Source: Hymenopus coronatus (lineage: Eukaryota; Arthropoda; Insecta; Mantodea; Hymenopodidae). Taken from it: a DNA stretch of 64,000 nt. This document shows, piece after piece, positions 50,263-60,710 of the stretch; the stretch's first letter is position 1, and each line of letters begins with the position of its first letter. Where the stretch lies: positions 283,174,284 to 283,238,283 of the forward strand of contig CM060900.1 of assembly GCA_030762935.1 (NCBI GenBank), given 5' to 3'. The notes under the pieces were generated by a model that was given only the letters and a program-made list of their open reading frames with translations, did not search any database and was not told where the DNA came from. Both the position numbers and the translations under genes were made by a program.

Positions 50263-51090
50263 CAAATTTTTGATGATAAGTATTCTCCTAGGAAGTGAGG
50301 CAAACTTTAGGTTAGTAAGGTTGGGTTAGGTCAGGTTAGGTTAGGTAAAATATTCTTGATGTGCTTTTATTAATGTGATTAATTACGTGGTGTAGTTAAT
50401 TAATGAGAAATTTGATGATAAGTATTCTACTAGGAAATGAGGCAAAGATGAGGTTAGGACTATTAGTTTCGGATTAGGCTACGTTGGTATAGGTTAGTAA
50501 GGTTGTTTCAGGTTAGGTTAAAGGTTTTTGATGTGTTTTATTAATGTGATTAATTACATGGTGTAGTTAATTAAAGAAAAGTTTTGGTGTTAAGTATTCT
50601 TCTAGGAGGTGAGGCAAAGATGAGGTTAGGATCAATAATTTTCGGTTAGGCCAGATTAATAATAGGTTCAAAGTACTCTTTATATGGCATGAATGTAATA
50701 CTGATGATGTTAAGAAATTCTTTGGGATTCCGCTATCCCTCCCTCCATGTAATATTTTTTTCTTTGGATAACATGTAAGTAGAGGTATGAATTCTGTGGC
50801 GTAGCATCATCAAAGAGTAGAGTGCCTGGAAGTCATTGGCACATCTCCAACTAATATCTTCATGTTAGGGTGGGTTAAGATCACGTAGATGTTATATTAT
50901 AAAATTAGCGTAGGATAGCCCTAGGTTAGGTTAGACCAGATGAGATTAGGCCATGCAGAGATCGATGCCTATCATTTTCTTGCTGTTGTTTGTTTGTGCA
51001 TGCCTTGAAAATCATAAATCCAGGTGATTATAAAGCTGGGACTTACACTGAAATCTAGTAATGCAATTTGAAATCTCATCAAAAAATTGT
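50263..51090 (+). repeat. Right arm: TTAGG-like blocks in a ~145-175-bp repeat
   Basis: Clusters such as gtcaggttaggttaggta (50,328-50,345) recur near 50,450, 50,505, 50,620 and 50,925. The first three repeats carry ctaggaagtgaggcaaa-like and gtgtagttaattaa sequences. Mirror of 47,716-48,540. Confidence 0.7.
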
Positions 51091-53010
51091 ATTATTTAAA
51101 ATTTTAGGCACCTGTAAGTTTATGGAGTAGTATATATTTCTGAGAATATCTTAAGTTTAGAATATGAGTATGTAGTTGAATCTACATTGAAAATTAGTGG
51201 TACATTTAGAGTTTGTGTAAAATTGGTACGATTTTAATTTTTAGGCACCTGTAACTTTTTGGAGTTGTATATATTTCTGAAAATTTCTGAAGTGTAGAAT
51301 TTGAGTATGTAGTAGGTATCTGTATTGAAAATTAGTGGTACATTTCAAGTTTTAGTAAAATTGGTACGATTTTAATTTTTAAGGCACCTGTAAGTTTATG
51401 GTGTTGTTAATGTTTCTGAAAATGTCTTAAGTGTAGAATATGAGTATGTTTTTGTTTTCTGCATTGGAAATTGGTGCTACATTTCGATTTTGAGTAAAAT
51501 TGGTAGGATTATAATTTATTAGGCACCTGTAAGTTAATAGCGTGGTATATGTTTCTGAAACTGTGTTAAGTGTAGAATATGAGTATGTAGTTGGTATCTA
51601 CATGGAAAATTAGTGGTACATTTCGAGTTTTAGTAAAATTGGTACGATTTTAATTTTTTAGGCACCTGTAAGTTTATGGAGTGGTATATGTTTCTGAAAA
51701 TGTCTTAAGTGTAGATTATGAGTATGTAGTTGGTATGTACATTGACAATTAGTGATACATTTCGAGTTTGGGTAAAATTAGTACGATTTTAATTTCTTAG
51801 GCATCTGTAAAATTATGGAGTTGTATATGTATCTGAAAATATTTCAAGTGTAGAATATGAGTATGTAGTTGGTATCTACATTGAAAATTAGTGATACATT
51901 TGGAATTTGGGTAAAATTGGTACGATTTTAATTTTTAGGCACCTGTAAGTTTATGGTGTGGAATATGTTTCTGAAAATGTCTTAAGTGTACAATATGAGA
52001 AAGTGGTTGGTATCTACATTGAAAATTAGTGGTAAATTTCCAGTTGTAGTAAAAAAGGTACGATTTTAGTTTTTTAGCAGCTCTAGGCTTATGGTGTTGT
52101 ATATGTTTCTGAAAATGTCTTAAGTGAAAAATATGACTATGTAGTTGCTATCTACATAGAAACTTATTGGTTCATTTAGAGTTTGGGTAAACTTGGAACG
52201 ATTTGAATCTTTAGGCACCTGTAAGTTAAAGGTAGGGTATATGTTTCTGAAAATGTCTGACGTGTAGAATGTGAGTATGTAGTTGTTATCTGCATTGGAA
52301 ATCAGTGGTACATTTCCATTTTGAGTAACAATAGTACGATTTTAGTTTTTAGGCACCTGTAAGTTAATGGTGGGATATATGTTTCTGAAAATGTCTTAAG
52401 TGTAGAATATGAGTATGTAGTTGTTATCTATATTGAAAATTAGTGGTACATTTCGAGTTTTAGTAAAATTGGTTCGATTTTAATTTTTTAGGCACCTGTA
52501 AGTTTATGGAGTGGTATATGTTTCTGAAAATGTCTTATATGTAAAACATGAGTACGTAGTTGGTATCTACATTGAAAATTAGTGGTACATTTCGAGCTTG
52601 AGTTAAACTGGTGAGATTTAAATTTTTTAGGCACGTGTAAGATTATGGTATATTTATGTTTCAAATGTGAGTATGTACATTGAAAACTAGTAATACATTT
52701 GGAGTTTGGGTAAAATTGGTACGATTTTAATTTTTTGAGCACCTGTAAGTTTATGGAGTTGTATATGTTTCTGAAATGTCTTAAGTGTAGAATATGAGTA
52801 TGTAGTTGGTATCTACATTGAAAATTAGTTGTACATATAGAGTTTGAATAAAATTGATACGATTTTAATGTTTTAGGCAACTGTAAGTTTATGGAGTTGT
52901 ATATGTTTCTGAAAATGTCTTTAGTGTAAAATATTAGTATATAATAGGTAACTACATTGAGAATTGGTGGTATATTTCGAGTTTTAGTCAAATTGTTTCG
53001 ATTTTAATCT
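51091..53010 (+). repeat. Right arm: ~138-bp satellite, ~14 units
   Basis: Unit marker ttaggcacctgtaag recurs near 51,105, 51,243, 51,384, 51,520, 51,659, 51,798, 51,938, 52,077 (diverged), 52,212, 52,352, 52,491, 52,629, 52,737 and 52,877. Spacing is 135-141 bp except for one short unit (~108 bp) at 52,629-52,737. It is the reverse complement of the left-arm satellite but has about four more units. Confidence 0.93.
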
Positions 53011-53715
53011 TTTAAGTTTGTGTGGAATTATCATGTGTAATGGCCTAGGAAAGTATTCTCTTTTTAGTTGGAATTTGTCGCTTTTATCTCGGTCTTGTGG
53101 GACTGTGTGAAACTGGCGGTTTTCTGTCAGTAATATTTCTTCCGACAATGGAAGACAATGCCTTTGGGCTTGCAATGTAATATTGTGTCGACCATGGCCT
53201 TTACTTACGAGAGTCATTATACATGTCCCTTTGCATTTCAGGTCAGACTGGTGTTAGCGTTGACCAGGAGCACATGTGTTGTAGACCGATTTGCTGTTTG
53301 GACATATTGTACGCTCGTAGTAGGACAAAATTGATTATTCATTCTTGCTTAATTATGTTAATAAAATTGTTGATATTGTATATTATTGATATTTTGACGA
53401 AATTGTGAAAGCCGGTCACCAATTTTTATTAATATTACAGTGAACATCTCTTTTAAACTGGTGTGATTCAAATTCGCATTCTTGTTTTCGTGGGCGTGGT
53501 TGCTCATATGCAAGTATAATCGTCAGCTACATTATACCTGTGTGTGCGTGTAACTGTGTATATGTGTGTATAAGTTTTTGTGCTTGTGTGTGCGTGCGTT
53601 TAAGTATACATGTGTATATATATATGACTGTGTGCTTGTGTATATGCAATAGTGTATGCGTTTGTGTGTGTGATTGTGCGTGCTTGAGTCTGTGCGCGTA
53701 TCTTTTTATGTATGT
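53011..53715. repeat. Right arm: unique segment and GT-rich stretch
   Basis: 53,020-53,480 corresponds to 45,850-46,305; 53,530-53,700 is GT-rich and mirrors the CA-rich stretch of the left arm but is shorter. No gene is recognised. Confidence 0.6.
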
Positions 53716-54750
53716 TCTGATGATCAGGGTTCGATTCACGCGGGCGTGATGTTTGCACATCTTGGCGCTTTGCATTGCATTTGAATTCGTGATTTTTTAT
53801 TAAGCATATGAATTTATGGATGAGTCTGTGTGCGTATCTGTGTACTTGTGTTCTAAAGATCAGGGTTCGATTCCCGCTGGTACCGTGTTTGCTCATCGTA
53901 GCGCTATTGTATTTCATTTGAATTCGTGATTTTAAATAATATATATGTGTTTATGTATGTGTCTGTGTGGGCATCTCTGTATGCGTGTTCTGATGATTAG
54001 GGTTCGATTCCCACTGGCGTGATATTTGTTAATCGAAGCGCTATTGTATTCCAATAGATTTTGTGAATTATATTGAATATATGAATTTATGTATGCGTCT
54101 GTGTGCGTATCTGTGTATGTGTGTTCTGATTATCAGGGTTCGATTCCCGCTGGTACCGTGTTTGCTCATCGTAGGTCTATTGCATTTCATTTGAATTCGT
54201 GACTTTTTATTGAATATATGAATTTGTGTATGTGTCTGTGTGCGTATCTGTGTATGTGTGTTCTGATGATGAAGGTTCGATTCCCGCTCGCGTGATATTT
54301 GTACATCGTAGCGCCATTGTATTGCATTTGAATTCGTGATTTTTTATTGAATATATGAATTTATGTATGTGTCTCTGTGCGTATCTATGTATGTGTGTTC
54401 TGATGATCAGGGTTCGATTCCCGCTGGTACCGTGTTTGCACATCGTAGCTCTGTTGCATTCGTGATTTTTTATTGTATATATGAATTTGTGTATGTGTCT
54501 GTGTGCGTATCTGTGTATGTGCGTTCTGATGATCGGGGTTCGATTCCCGCTGGCGTGATATTTATTCATCGTATCGCTATTGCATTGCATTTGAATTAGT
54601 GATTTTGTATTGAATATATGAATTTATGTGTGTTGTTGTGTGCGCATCTGTGTATGTGTGTTCTGATGATCAGTGTTCGATTCCCGTTGGTACCGTGTTT
54701 GCTCATGGTAGCGCTATTGCACTTCATTTGAATTTTGTCATACTGATGAC
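53716..54750 (+). repeat. Right arm: dimeric ~136-bp array with B-box-like motif
   Basis: Eight units with gttcgattcNcgc near 53,729, 53,866, 54,000, 54,137, 54,274, 54,410, 54,537 and 54,674. Types alternate: gcgtgatatttg (type B) and ggtaccgtgtttgctcatc (type A). Most contain GGTTCGATTCC, the B-box consensus; the first and last are mutated. Order and unit number mirror the left arm exactly. Confidence 0.9.
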
Positions 54751-56232
54751 TCATAGAATTTCATTCTAAAAGTATTGGATGAATGCACACCCCCAACAAC
54801 AATGCCATTTTCCGAGCTTCTACTCAATTCTGCAATGAGATAAAAAATAAATAAATTAAATAAATAACTTCTGTTTTCCTTTCTCCCTGAGTCATGTACT
54901 TCCTTTATTAATCATAAGTTGCATTAGTTCACTTAAAGGTTATATATTTGAAGATCTGTTCTGCTTATATTTCTCATCTGTTTGTGATTTAGGCGATTTT
55001 TAAACGTATTTTGCTAAACTAAGCGCTGAAATTTGGTTTTTGTATTTTTAGGTGTTGGTTACTAATATTTCTAAACATTTTCATGTCTAAGCACGTAAAG
55101 TGTGACGCCGTCTTGTGATCGTATATCCAGAAATGTCAATTCTTTCAACATTAAATTAATTATAGTGAATATTCAAATCAGGTAATGCATAAAGTTGTTA
55201 TTGTGCAATGCTAGGTAAAATCCGATTGCACAATTAAAATTCTCATTAAATTTCAATTGGATATGACGCCTTAAACTCCCATTTTGCTCAGTAATAGACG
55301 ATTTTTTGTTTTCTGCAAGGGTGGGCGTGGCCCGCAGGGGCGTGGTCCCCGGGCTCATTTATATGCATCAATGATTGATAGCTGTAAGATATATGCAAAT
55401 AAATTGCTCTAATTATTACTCAATTTTTTCATATGGAATTTTTTTGATTTGCAAATGGATTAATTATGCAAATTATTTAATTATGGAAATTAATTGCTCT
55501 AATTATTATGCAATTGAGGGTCAGAACATACCTTTTTATACTACTGACAGCATTTGACCAACTAAATGCATTTAACGCTAATTGTATTAATTCTGATTCT
55601 CTATTGCAAAGAATTTTGTGTCACTCTTGAACAGGTATTTCATGGTGCAGATTAGGTGCAGTAACAGCTTGTAATTGAAAGCTAAGACGAGGGTTATCCC
55701 ATTTTGTGTGAAAAAATCGCTTCATTATCTTTGCCTACCGATATTTTGATAGCTAGTGATTATTCTCTTCGTATAGGTAGCTTAGTTATAAGAGACAGAA
55801 GGACATTTATGAAAAAGTAAAATGATGCAACTTCTTGTATGATGCAGTTTGGTGATATCTGATGTGACATTTCATTCTATTCATGATATTGATTCGAAAT
55901 AAGGAGTTCGTATTTGGAAATAAGGGATTTTAACATTAATGTAACTTTTATTTCAGTCATGTCATTACTCACTAATTCTGAAAATTAGTATGAACGTAAT
56001 GCGAATTTATGGTAAAATATTCAGCAGAAAATACTGCTAATTAAAATAATGCGTTTTAATGTAATTGTCAACATAACATTTTGCCTTTGCCTATTAGATA
56101 TACGATTGCCGCTTATTCCTGTTCCATTATTCTAGGTGCAACGAACTTAAGACATTACCTTTCTGTGAAACGTTAGATTTTACTCAAATTGTCTCACTTC
56201 TTGCCGAAAATAATAATTTAAGTCATTATAAC

Positions 56233-56265
<33 letters not shown>

Positions 56266-56681
56266 GATTATTATTATTATTATTATTGCCTTAAGTAACC
56301 ACAAATGTTCTGTCATAAATGAAATACTTCGAATAAAATGGTCAGGAATTGTAATAGGGTGGCATTACGTTGGGACAGAGATGTGATCCATATTATACCT
56401 CATCCTATAACTCATTTATTTGTCATATTTTGGCCATATTTACCTACTATTGGTTATAGTATGCTATACTTACATTTTTTTCAATCCCTTCTCCAGTATT
56501 TTTACACGATATAGGCGTTCGTTTATCAGCACTACTATGCATTTTATACTATTAGATTAATTGTTTACACCACCTGCGGCTAAGTAAGATTTTTTTGGAG
56601 TGTTTTATTTAGGAATATAAAAATGACCTACGTTATGCAAGTTGCACATATTGTATTTACAGATCACAAGAAATTCCAGTT
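54751..56681. other. Outer right arm and flank, no gene; one (ATT)n run
   Basis: Up to 55,560 this mirrors 43,621-44,430. Beyond it the sequence is unique-looking with an (ATT)n microsatellite at 56,237-56,287. Open frames at 55,173-55,358 and 55,375-55,557 are not recognised. Confidence 0.5.
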
Positions 56682-56872
56682 TATGTATTGTGGTGGTAAG
56701 GTGTCTGCCTCACATTTATGAGATCCGGATTTAGACTACGGTAGTGTGAGTTGCGTGGACAAGGGTTTTATCCCAAGAAGTTGAATGTCGGGAAGAAGCT
56801 TTAAGTTGTACGAACACCTGGCTCATTTGACTCATTGTCCTATACTACTACAACAACAACAAAAAAGAAGAA
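56682..56872 (+). mobile_element. tRNA-derived SINE (degenerate)
   Basis: Starts tattgtggtggtaaggtgtc, an A-box-like head, then gcctcacatttatgagatcc and a degraded B-box position (ggatttagac). It ends in ctactacaacaacaac followed by a short A-rich tail. It differs from the SINE family at 59-61 kb. No duplication of flanking sequence was found. Confidence 0.6.
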
Positions 56873-57059
56873 GTAAAAGGGCTTTTGAAAGATCAAAATC
56901 AGAATGATTGTACCATTGTACGTTTTAGTTTAGAGCCGGTATTGAGCATAAAAAATTGAATTGAATTTACAGCATGTCTTTAAAGCAAATTCCTGTTAGG
57001 GCATGGAATTTGAAAAATCATTGCTTCTCTGCTTAAAAGGTTAATTATTCATTTAAGCA

Positions 57060-57371
57060 ATGGTTGTAATTAAGAAAATTTACTTTACATACGTGTTAGA
57101 AACTTATTGCTTCTCCAGCAGCATTTTCTTCTCCGATTTGGTTCAATTATTTCTTCAGTACGGTATTATAGAAAACTCATTTAGCACTACTACCATTCCA
57201 TTCATAATATTACAAATAGGATTAATTATAGAACTTTATAAAGCTGTTCCTTATCCGCCAGACTTTTCTCCTGAATTCCCAATAGTTAAAATATGCATTA
57301 AATGTATTACTAAATTGTATACACAAAATTCGGACAAATTTCTGGTTGCATCGCCAGAATTAAAAAAATAA
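57060..57371 (+). other. Unrecognised 103-codon open frame
   Basis: An ATG-initiated plus-strand frame with hydrophobic stretches (SSSIFFSDLVQLFLQYG; PFIILQIGLIIELY) and a PYPPDFSPEFP segment. No family is recognised and no splice context is obvious. In AT-rich DNA this could be chance. Confidence 0.2.
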
Positions 57372-58129
57372 ACAATCTGACTTTTTATGCCTGTCTGAAC
57401 CTGAACGTTTAACAACTGCGGCCTGGAACCACAGTTGCAAAACTCTGAACGCTCATACATTGCTATGACAAATACCATATTTGCAGCACCATAACATTTT
57501 TAAATTATAAATGCAAATGTAGAATTGACAGAAAAAAATTACGCAGCGAAATTTAACTTGTCTTAAATTAATTCTATACTGTTATTTGATTATTGAATAT
57601 TATGATAAGTATTCCGTTAGCACAATATTTTTTCTTCTCTTTTAAACGTATTAGTTACCAAGGTACCTTACGTATAAGATTAGGCTGTCAAATAAAAGTT
57701 AACATTACATCTTATTACTTCTTTGAAACTGTAGCAATTGCACACATGGGTCAAGTAACTAGCAAAATCGGTCTCAGGCACTGGGTAGTAAGTGAAGCAC
57801 ATAAACTTTAATTGTTCATAGTCATGTTTATTGTTTTCTTGAAAAATATTTACAAGAGATTCTTAGCCAGCTATGCTTATTTAAAGCATGCTGTTTCCGG
57901 AGAACACCTTGTGGATGTTTTACCGCATCAAAAAAATTCTATTCTTATTGTATTGCTATTATATTATTTTTATGATGTTGTTACTCGTTAATGTGTTTTT
58001 TTTTCGTACATAATCACACTTTCATTTATTTACAAGTTCATTCAGCAAGAATTCCTCATATTTCTTCCCCTATTTAAGTTCATTCATATACAACAGAATT
58101 TGTCCCTAACTTAATTTATGCACATAGGC
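57372..58129. other. No supported gene
   Basis: AT-rich sequence; a 72-codon open frame at 57,593-57,811 has no recognisable motif. Confidence 0.4.
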
Positions 58130-59480
58130 AAATGTTTTGAGATATTTTCTTAGATCTCTGGGTTCCTCTAGATTTTTCGAGCTATTAGCAATCCTCTTGT
58201 TCAGTGTAACTACAGACTTTCTTCGTTTTTTTTCCCCTCAAAGTAGAGCTCTGTTCTGTCGAAAAGAAATCCCTGGCACTCTGCATCATTCTTCAAGCCG
58301 TAACTAAGGCGAGTATGTTAGGGTGTGGTTTTTGCATATTTTGTTGAACTGATGGTTCCATCCTTCGACAGCATTGCTGGTTCTGTAACTTTTATGTGAC
58401 AGTTCCATATTTCTTTTGGTATTGAAGAATTATCCAGCCACTGTTTCACAAAGAAATCGTTGAAGAAACTTAATTTATTTCCTGGTGGATTTTTTTTGTA
58501 TAATGAGCCAACCATCGTCAACTTTGTTAAGCGGAAGATGAGCTAATGCAAAACATATCATTAGCGAAGTCTAATTTCATCATTTTGAATATAGTCACGT
58601 GCCATTCCTAATTCTTGCACATTTCTCCAAATACGCTGATTGAAATGATAGTTGCAACCAGAAATTCGTAATTTGGAAACATAGACTTCAAAGTTTGAAT
58701 AGCACCAGGTGCAAAATCTGGAGTTCCAGTCTGTAATCTTCTCTTATAATTGTGTTGAATAGCCCGCTGTTGAAAGTCTCCTTTTTATTATTTGAAGGAA
58801 GAGCGTATAACCCCGGCACGACATTGGTTTCGTGGCTTGTACTTCCAAGATCGGCGTGGATGGTGTATGTCTGGCTATTTTGTTCACTACAGCTTCGGAA
58901 TGTATCGTCCAAAAAAACTGTACTTTTCTTTTAGTGTGGTTACTCCTTTGGTGCTTTCAAGTTTCCTTTCTTGTTGCACAGAGAAATCGTTAGCTAAAAT
59001 AAACGTGCCACCATCGTTTATATGGCCGCGCCGTGGCCGAATGGTTAGACCATTCGCCTCTCATCTAGACGGCATGTGAGATTTGTGGTGGAAAAAGCGG
59101 CGCAGGGGCGGGTTATCTCCGGGCTCTCCGGTTTCCCCGCCATCTCATTCCACTGGTGTAAAAGCGGGCGTTAAACACTACCAAAAAAAAGTCGTTCATA
59201 TTTTAACAGCTCAGGTGATAATGATGTTTTCAGGATTTTCGGCACTTTCTTCACACTGTTATTTTCTCCTAACTCGGCACAGGTTAATTTTACACACATT
59301 TTGTCAATACATTTCCATCACCAATAATTCATATCCACGGTTAAGTAAAGCATCCATTTGCTCCATATAAATAGCAGGCATCGAAGTAATTAATTCTTCT
59401 GTTGCTCTCTTTCCTGCATTGGATATGCGCTTCTCTAACGTCAGCATTCAGCACACAAAATGCGATATGCGGCACTTCCT
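58130..59480 (-). pseudogene. MULE transposase remnant, SINE-interrupted
   Basis: The minus strand reads DDTFRSCSEQNSQTYTIHAD (~58,912; the usual start of the catalytic domain is DGTF), then ETNVVPGLYALPSNNKKE, then FALAHLPLNKVDDGW in another frame, VKQWLDNSSIPKEIWNC, and near 58,350 TSNAVEGWN. This is the order of MULE-type (Mutator-like) transposases: catalytic Asp, cysteine/histidine region, then the NAVEGWN-like motif. The second catalytic region (DFE) has decayed, and frameshifts separate the pieces. An insertion at 59,024-59,191 splits it just upstream of the catalytic start. N-terminal sequence such as ATEELITSMPAIYMEQMD continues on the far side of the SINE. Confidence 0.72.
59024..59191 (+). 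mobile_element. tRNA-derived SINE inside the MULE
   Basis: Head ggccgcgccgtggccgaatg with an A-box-like sequence, then ctcatctagacggcatgtga at the degraded B-box position; body gcgcaggggcgggttatctc; 3' end gggcgttaaacactacc and an A-run. Flanks tcgtttatat (59014-59023) and tcgttcatat (59192-59201) are a probable 10-bp duplication with one change. Confidence 0.82.
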
Positions 59481-59883
59481 TTAGAGCACCGTTATTATTG
59501 CTATTATTCTTCCTAAGCATTTCAACTTTATGCTATGTACACAACTTCAAAAAATAAGGCTTTCCTTGTTGACTCTTCCTAACCTAAATTGATGTACATT
59601 GTAAAGCGCACAACCATTACCCTTCTCTGTTTCTCTAAGTTCCACGTCAGTAACGGGGGAAAAAAACAACTTTATATTCCCAGGTTACGAACTGAAAGTC
59701 ACCTCCGCAATGAATGCGGAAAGCTTCCCAACTGCCCTCCTCATCATATACCTGAAAGTGACCTTCACACTTGAACCGGAAAAACAATACCCTCACCACC
59801 TGAAACTTAGATAATTATCGCCGTATCCAATTGCTATAGTGCGGAATTGCTAAGCACCCGCTTTTATCCCCACAATTTAATAT
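59481..59883. other. No supported gene
   Basis: Ordinary sequence between the MULE and the next SINE; its last 14 bases (59870-59883) are the SINE target duplication. Confidence 0.4.
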
Positions 59884-60263
59884 TCATTTCGTTTCATAGT
59901 CGGCTTACCCTCCCCGTATTTGTGGGACTGACACCCCCTAGAACTTACAACCGGATGCCTAGGGGCCAGCCTGTCGGAGAGCCAACGGCATGAAACCACA
60001 GAATGGATAACTTGGAACGAAAGGTCGAGCCGTAGCCAGGCATGAGCGTGATAGAAGCGGATTTGAAATACTAGCGAAATGGATAATAGGAAAGGTGATG
60101 ATGGAGCAATGGTGAAATGAGTAGCAGGCAAAAACCGATTCCCCGGAGAAAACCCGCCCAGACGCCTCTTCGTCCACCACATATCCCACATGTGGGCGCC
60201 TGGGATCGAACTCGAGCTGCCTAGATTGGAGGCGAGTGGTCTAAACACTCGGCCACGGCGCCG
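59884..60263 (-). mobile_element. tRNA-derived SINE, long form, 14-bp target duplication
   Basis: Minus strand. The head starts ggcgccgtggccgagtgttt and has gagttcgatcccagg, a near-consensus B box. The early body (tggtggacgaagaggcgtct, gggcgggttttctccgggg) is shared with the SINEs at 59.0 and 61.1 kb. The second half (from about 60,110 down) differs and lacks the gggcgttaaacac tail. The exact duplication ccacaatttaatat flanks it at 59870-59883 and 60264-60277. Confidence 0.88.
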
Positions 60264-60277
60264 CCACAATTTAATAT

Positions 60278-60710
60278 AAATTTAGCTAGTTAGTTCTTAA
60301 TAACTTAACCCTTTTCCAAATACTCGGGTACTATATAGTGCTTCCGTTTGCGAGGAATCTTACTCTGTATACTTACGATATTTTCTCTGTTAGACCCTTT
60401 TCAGCGGATGAATTAGTCCTGATGTACACAATGCACAAAATGTATCCCTCCGCTTTCTCGTTCTGATTGAAGCGGTTAAGGGACTATTTTCGTAACCATG
60501 TAGTGAATTGCCTTTCGTAACCACGGGGTGAATAGGAATTGTCATCGCTTGCCTGCTAACAGTTAACCTCTTTGCACGATATTATAGAAACACGCTACTG
60601 ATTAGTTAACGATTGCTTATAGCACTCCGAACAAAAAACATAATTAAGAAATACAAAAATCACTATACGAAAATAAATTAAAAACATACCTAATCTGAAT
60701 TTGAAAGAGG
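60278..60710. other. No supported gene
   Basis: Unique-looking sequence; includes ggtagtgaattgcctttcgtaac-like short direct repeats (ttcgtaaccaNgNggtgaat at ~60,490 and 60,516). No coding signal. Confidence 0.4.

Larger units (their letters stand above)
43621..55560. repeat. Giant palindrome (~12 kb inverted duplication)
   Basis: The left arm 43,621-49,019 is repeated in reverse complement as the right arm 49,788-55,560, around a 768-bp spacer. Anchors from outside in: gacagcagtagtata (43,641) with its complement at 55,532-55,546; gagcccgcggaccacgcccc (43,817) with ggcgtggtccccgggctc (~55,339); the ~136-bp dimeric array; the ~138-bp satellite; the CCTAA-like blocks; and tgctgacgctgtccaa (49,004) with ttggacagcgtcagca (49,788). 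Arms are clearly homologous throughout but diverged at many positions and differ in satellite copy number. It has no transposase of its own and no obvious target-site duplication. Old inverted duplication or a very large foldback element are both possible. Confidence 0.93.

Noticed and set aside
46452..52991. Open frames of 94 and 167 codons in the 138-bp satellite
   Set aside because: The unit length is often a multiple of three, so frames stay open through a few units. Different units interrupt them at different places and no start or splice signal is conserved.
44440..54750. CRISPR-like array
   Set aside because: Units are ~136 bp, contiguous and wholly repetitive, with no unique spacers; the genome is eukaryotic.
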